DNA of 64,000 bases from Anthracocystis setariae (taxonomy: Eukaryota > Basidiomycota > Ustilaginomycetes > Ustilaginales > Ustilaginaceae). The notes under the pieces were generated by a model, which did not search any database, was not told where the DNA came from, and worked only from the letters and a program-made list of their open reading frames with translations. The stretch covers positions 1,054,001-1,118,000 of the forward strand of contig CAKMXJ010000003.1 in assembly GCA_928724745.1 (NCBI GenBank), written 5' to 3'. Positions 59,308 to 64,000 of the stretch are shown one piece after another (positions within the stretch are counted from its first letter, which is position 1; the number at the start of each line of letters is the position of its first letter). The position numbers and the translations under genes are program-made.

Positions 59308-60555
59308 GTTGGCAGATCAAGACAGGTGCGAGAGGGACACAAGAGTAGAGTGGTGATCTAGGATCGAGGTTGGCAGATCCGCCGTATGACCTAGATTAGA
59401 CGGAGTCGAGCTGCTGTTCCGACTAGAGACACGTGGTATATGCAGCAGCGATGACCGCAAAAAGGAGTTGTGTAGGTGCACCGAGCGAGAGAGTGGTGTT
59501 GCGGATCAAGGGAAGAAAGGTGGTGGTGGTGGTGGTGGATGGATGGAAATAGGAATGCATGTGTGGAGTGGTTCGTGCGGGATGTGGTGCGGTGCTGTGC
59601 TGTGTTGTGGAGTGTCTGCCGATGCTGGTCGAGTGCCCGTGCGCTCTGTCCAGATCGAGGAAACTGTAGGCTAAGCAGCAACACTCTCACTCTACTCTGA
59701 CGCTGACGGCCAATTTGCTTCAACTCGGCTCCGAATTTCTTTACTTTTGGAATCTTAGGTGTCTGCGGTCTAACACTTTTCCATATCCAATTAAAGATCT
59801 TCGCTCTGACCTCACCTTGCGTCGGCGCAATGATTTATATAGCTTGGCATTAAAGCAAATTCGATCAATCGTTCTTGTGCAGCTGTTACTCGCTGGTCAG
59901 TTCGACTCTCGAGACAATGCCTGGACGGTCAAACAGCGTATGAGCTTGCAGCAGGTGGAAGACCAGCTTGAGGTTGCTCGACGTTGGCGCCGAGATGCTT
60001 ACCACGCAAGTAGCAGCCAAGAGTAAGAGAACCACGTCGAGGCTGTCTATGTTTGCGTAGCCGCACGTCAGGCTTGACACCTCCGAGCAAATGCAACCCG
60101 AGCCACAAGAATCTAGCATGTCCAAAATTCGACGTTGATGACTGTGACAGGCAGGAATCGCATGCGATTTTTGGTCCCTGTGTCGGTGCAAGAATCGCTG
60201 CTTTGCTGTTCTTTCCCTGGACAACGAATGAATGATTGGGCTTCTTCACCTTGCCGAGGGTGGGTCGCATAATAATGGTTGTCTGCCGCACGCCGTCGTA
60301 CTGTGACGACGAACCGTTTTTCTTTGGCATCCAACATGTCGAGTAATCAAGTATGACAGCGCAGACCCTTCATGTAATAATCCTCCGGCGGGCGTCTTAG
60401 CGCTCCGTCCGTGGACTTGGTCGATATTCTGCCCTACAAGTATCCCTTTGATTTGTCTTTCTCCCATCCCCCCCCCCCCCCCGTTTTGACACTCGTGCCT
60501 TCCCATCTCCCCTTTACGAGACATTGCCCGCACGGACAGTGCCGATTCCACCATC
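59308..60555. promoter_or_regulatory. divergent promoter region of ARP3 and phospholipase B
   Basis: 1,248 bases between head-to-head genes. It holds a GGT repeat on the plus strand (about 59520..59537), a C run of about 14 (about 60468..60482) and a 133-codon minus-strand frame with an ATG at 60330 (59929..60330) whose reality is uncertain. Confidence 0.5.
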
Positions 60556-62697
60556 ATGAAGCTTCCCGTGCTATCTACGCTGCTCGGCTCGTGGCTGGCA
60601 GCAAACACGCTTGTTCAAGCCTACCCTTCCATCCCCTCCGAACTCACCGACCAAGAGATCCAACGCATCACCAAATTGAGCCGTCACGAAAAGGTGCAAC
60701 TTGCCAAACGTTTGCTCGACGTTCGTACCGCCTACGAGTATGACAAGGAACTAGCTAAGCGCGCTTCTCCCTCGGGCTCGTATGCGCCGGCCAACATGGC
60801 GTGTCCCAATGCCACATCTCAGCAGGGGCCCGGTCTCATCCGTCCAGCCAAGACAAAGCAGCTCGCTATCGGCGAAGCTGACTATATCTCCAGGAGAAAA
60901 CAAAACACACAGTCGAGCTGGCAGCAGTGGCTGTCCAATTCGGCCAAACTCGACAGCGATCTGCCCGGAGGTGCAAGCAATTACACGTCATCATTGGATA
61001 GGCTGCCCAAGCTTGGATTTGCCTTGAGCGGTGGAGGTTTGCGAGCCATGCTCGTCGGCTCCGGTACTCTTCAGGGCTTCGATGGCAGGAACCAGACGGC
61101 GAACCAGCGCGGTACTGGAGGACTGCTCCAGCTTGCCGATTATGTCGCCGGTCTGTCGGGTGGTTCGTGGGCCACCGCGAGTTTGTCCATGAACAACTGG
61201 GCAACCACTCAGTCGCTCAAGGACAACATCTGGGATTTGGAGTCCAACCTCATCGTCCCCGAGGACGGTAAGGTGTCGTTTTACGCTTCCATCCTCGCCG
61301 CCGTCGCTGGAAAACGCACGGAAGGATATCAAACCAGTCTTACCGATTACTTTGGCCTTTCGATCGCCGAAAAGATCCTCAACGGCTCCATGTACGGCAA
61401 CAAGTTCAGCGTCGAGTGGAGCGATGTTAGAAACACGTCGAGCTTCACCGATGCCTCGATGCCGTTTCCTGTGATTATCGCTGACGAACGTGAACCGGGC
61501 GAGCTCATCATTCCAAGGAACACCACCATCTTTGAATTCACCGGCTACGAATTCGGCAGTTGGAACCCCAACGTCAGCGCATTCATCCCCATCGAGATCC
61601 TGGGCTCGAGCCTGGACAATGGCACGAGTGTGTTGCCCGGCGGCCAGTGTGTGGGCGGCTACGAGACGGTGGCGTGGGTGGTGGGCACATCGGCTACGCT
61701 GTTCTCGGGGCTTTATCTGTCTCTGCTCAGTTCTTCGTCGGATAATATCATTGTCGAGGCGCTCAAGGAGATCGCATCGGCGGTGTCGAAGGAACAGAAC
61801 GATGTTTCGTCGGTGCCCAATCCGTTTTATGGGTATAGGTCCGAGAACGATACGCAGATTGCGGATCTGAAGAACATCACGTTGGTGGATGGGGGGTTGG
61901 ATAATGAGAATGTGCCTCTGTGGCCGTTGGTGGAGCCAGCGAGGGATTTGGATGTGGTGATTGCGATTGATTCGTCGGCGGATGTTACGAATTGGCCTAA
62001 TGCTTCGGCGTTGTATCAGACGTCGTTGCGGGCGCAGTATCCGACGTACAGTCAATACGCATTTCCACTGATGCCAGATACCAACACGGTCGTCAATCGC
62101 GGCCTCAACACTCGTCCCGTCTTCTACGGCTGCAACCCGACCGTCAACGTGACCAACGCTGACACATCGTTCAACAACACCAAAACGCCGATCATCGTCT
62201 ACCTACCTTCGTACCCCTACGTGGCCTTTGCCAATACGTCGACATTCAAGCTCGAGTACACCAACATCCAAGCTCAGGGTGTGATTGATAACTCGGTCGA
62301 TGTAGCTACGGTGGGTGGGGTGGATAGTCAGTGGCCGACGTGTCTTGCATGTGCGATTCTGCAGAGGGGTTTCGAAAGGAGTAATACTCGTCGACCTGAG
62401 GTTTGCACCCAGTGTTTCAACAAGTGGTGTTGGGATGGCGTGACAAATACGACGACTCCTAGCTTGGCCTACTCGCCCGCGATCGGAGTACCCGAATTCA
62501 TCACCAGCAACGGAACCATCCAGAGAATGCCCGCCTACACCGGTGGCAACGGAACAAACTCACAAACAAGCGACGCCGACTCCAGCTCGGACTCCTCCAC
62601 CACCCAAAGTCAATCCAACGGCGCACTGAGCCCAAGACTGTTCAACTTGCACAAATGGACCGCCATCCCAGCTTCCATCGCCCTCGGGTTGAGTTTC

Positions 62698-62703
<6 letters not shown>
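60556..62703 (+). CDS. PLB1: secreted/GPI-anchored phospholipase B (lysophospholipase)
   Basis: Extracellular or cell-wall enzyme releasing fatty acids from phospholipids and lysophospholipids. 715 residues. The N-terminus MKLPVLSTLLGSWLAANTLVQA is a signal peptide, and the C-terminus has a Ser/Asn/Gly-rich stretch followed by a hydrophobic end (WTAIPASIALGLSFF) typical of a GPI signal. The PLA2_B/cPLA2-like domain shows SGGGLRAMLVGSG (from S158, with R163), the nucleophile S201 in GLSGGSW and the partner D445 in LVDGGLDNEN. Many N-glycosylation sequons and several Cys pairs (LACAI, CTQCFNKWC) fit secretion. Synonymous codon use switches abruptly inside the gene (about 61820..62050). A 27-base A run begins at the stop codon. 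Confidence 0.94.
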
Positions 62704-62728
<25 letters not shown>

Positions 62729-62796
62729 GCAGAGTTGCATTGGCGAGGCGCAAGTATGTACATGTTAGTTAGAGCGTAGGTGAGAAAAAAAAAAAA
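62704..62796. other. short convergent intergenic region with A run
   Basis: 93 bases between the stops of PLB1 and the phosphotransferase gene, starting with an A run continuing from the PLB1 stop to about 62728 and a second A run near 62785..62796. No gene. Confidence 0.7.
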
Positions 62797-64000
62797 TCAA
62801 TTGGTTTTGTCCGGCTTGATGATCGTCGGGGGTTTCACTGTAAAGCAAGCCATCTTGAGCTCTTTGGTGATGGTGGTGATGACGTTGTGGCAGAAATGCA
62901 GATACAGTGTTGATGCAAATGCCAAGCTGACGTAGATGACGTAGAGTTGGGTGATGGCGTTGGTCTGAATGTACGAGATGGGTAAGTTGGCGTCGATGGC
63001 GAGGATGACGGACCAGATGATGGCGATGTTGTAGTACGGGAAAGGTGCCTTTGTGACGTGGGCGACGATGAGGAGGCCAACGTTGTAGGCGAACGTGATA
63101 CCCCAGTAGGCGAGGAAAGGGAGGAACGCGCGACGGTCGCTGAGGATGAAGGCACGGTTGGCTTTGATCCAGAACACGTTGGCGCCGATATGCAGGATAA
63201 GCGGTAGAAGGCCAAACGCAGGTGTGACGACCGATTGGTTTTTGGCGCGACGAGCTGCGACAACGTTCGAGTACGAGCCCCAGATGTTGCCTAGTAGACC
63301 AAACAGACCGAACACGAGGAAGGCGTCGTTGAGTGGCAGATTGAAGCGCGCCAGGTGCTGGCTGACAAAGTCGATCTTGGCGAGGCCGGTGACGTTGAGG
63401 ATGCCCCGGTCCCAGAAGATGGGTCCGCCGACGGCGCCAGTGAGCGCATAGATGAAGACGATCATGAGGATGCCTTCGACGGGGCCGCTGAATGCCGAGA
63501 GGAAGAGCGTGCCTGTGTGGAACTCTTCCCAAGTGGTCAGGTAGAAGTTGGACAGGGTTGCGACGAGCGATGCGGGAGCCCATACGGAACGGCCGAGGTT
63601 GAGTGCAGCACAGCAGAGCACGCACTCGAGCGTGGTGTTGAGCGCGTCACATCCATGATCGAAAAGCTCGCCGAGAGGGCCAGCCATGCCCGTCCTCCTT
63701 GCCTGCTTTCCGTCGATGGCGTCAAGACTTTGGTACATGAACAAGCAGAATGCCCAGGTGTAAAACACCCAAGGCGGGAGGCATCGTCCGGCGGAATCGG
63801 CACGAGGGGAAAAGTCGATCTTGGCTACAGCGCCAGGGATGCCAAAGTTTTGGAAAACCGGGGTGACAGGGAGGAGCTTGGCATCACTGGGGAAAGCCGA
63901 ATGGAGCGCCAACGAGTGGGCGGTGGCGTCGAGCTTAAGTTGAGTCGCACATTCGAGGCCAGGATCGATGTAGGCGATGGTGGCAAAGTTGATGCACACG
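62797..64000 (-). CDS. CPT1: choline/ethanolamine phosphotransferase (partial, 5' end outside window)
   Basis: Final enzyme of the Kennedy pathway, joining CDP-choline or CDP-ethanolamine to diacylglycerol in the ER/Golgi membrane. The visible part is about 400 residues, open to the window edge, so the true start is missing. It carries the CDP-alcohol phosphotransferase motif DG-x2-AR-x8-G-x3-D-x3-D as DAIDGKQARRTGMAGPLGELFDHGCD, with both final Asp residues. Several hydrophobic segments follow (for example WVFYTWAFCLFMYQ, LFGLFGLLGNIW, AYWGITFAYNVGLLIV, LYVIYVSLAFASTLYL). The C-terminus is short and polar. Whether it prefers choline (Cpt1) or is dual (Ept1) cannot be told. An unusual Ala/Ser/Pro-containing luminal stretch lies between IAYIDPGLE and PPWVFYTW. 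Confidence 0.92.
   Translation of the reverse strand, partial: VCINFATIAYIDPGLECATQLKLDATAHSLALHSAFPSDAKLLPVTPVFQNFGIPGAVAKIDFSPRADSAGRCLPPWVFYTWAFCLFMYQSLDAIDGKQARRTGMAGPLGELFDHGCDALNTTLECVLCCAALNLGRSVWAPASLVATLSNFYLTTWEEFHTGTLFLSAFSGPVEGILMIVFIYALTGAVGGPIFWDRGILNVTGLAKIDFVSQHLARFNLPLNDAFLVFGLFGLLGNIWGSYSNVVAARRAKNQSVVTPAFGLLPLILHIGANVFWIKANRAFILSDRRAFLPFLAYWGITFAYNVGLLIVAHVTKAPFPYYNIAIIWSVILAIDANLPISYIQTNAITQLYVIYVSLAFASTLYLHFCHNVITTITKELKMACFTVKPPTIIKPDKTN

Noticed and set aside
58177..59361. 394-codon plus-strand open frame
   Set aside because: Antisense shadow of ARP3.
60991..62055. 354-codon minus-strand open frame
   Set aside because: Antisense to phospholipase B; the Arg/Ile/His-rich part reflects the codon-use patch rather than a gene.

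Overview
The window looks like a nuclear segment from a smut fungus (Basidiomycota, Ustilaginales; Ustilago, Sporisorium or a close relative). The reasons are short GT..AG introns (58 to 253 nt) near gene starts, mostly C-ending codons, CT/CA-rich leaders before start codons, long low-complexity insertions in conserved proteins, and a clearly eukaryotic-fungal gene set (Zn2Cys6 regulator, RSC7, XRN1, mitochondrial Lon, PRMT5, SPT2, NAA50, VPS15, ARP3). Genus and species cannot be settled from sequence reading alone.

Layout. 0-8 kb: a Zn2Cys6 regulator (+), a three-exon orphan with a possible calponin-homology-like end (-), and the RSC chromatin-remodelling subunit RSC7/NPL6 (-). 7.9-9.8 kb: a complete Tc1/mariner-type transposon with perfect 80-bp terminal inverted repeats, TA target duplication and an uninterrupted DDE transposase, inserted 229 bp upstream of the RSC7 start. 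9.8-17 kb: a sparse, repeat-sprinkled stretch with a BTB-like orphan, a membrane-anchored YjbQ/UPF0047 protein, a tiny predicted lipoprotein whose first exon is only the ATG, and an MDR oxidoreductase. 17-29 kb: XRN1 (-) and mitochondrial LON (+) share a 1.35-kb divergent promoter. They are followed by a 37-residue spliced zinc-ribbon-like gene, a small Ser-rich orphan and the mitoribosomal protein bS16m. 29-31.4 kb has no convincing protein gene, apart from one leader-plus-intron signature near 30.9 kb. 31.4-52 kb: a Bem3-like PX-PH-RhoGAP (-), a tail-anchored CS-domain protein (+), PRMT5/Skb1 (-), SPT2 (+), NAA50 (-) and a Rom2-like DEP-DH-PH-CNH RhoGEF (+). 52-64 kb: VPS15 (+), ARP3 (-), a GPI-type phospholipase B (+) and the 5'-truncated choline/ethanolamine phosphotransferase (-).

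Functionally these are mostly independent housekeeping genes. Two loose themes appear: Rho/Cdc42-actin polarity (RhoGAP, RhoGEF, ARP3, PRMT5/Skb1) and membrane lipid handling (VPS15, phospholipase B, CDP-alcohol phosphotransferase). No tRNA, rRNA, CRISPR array or origin was recognised. Start codons were chosen as the first plausible in-frame ATG, because several open frames extend upstream only through TTG or GTG.
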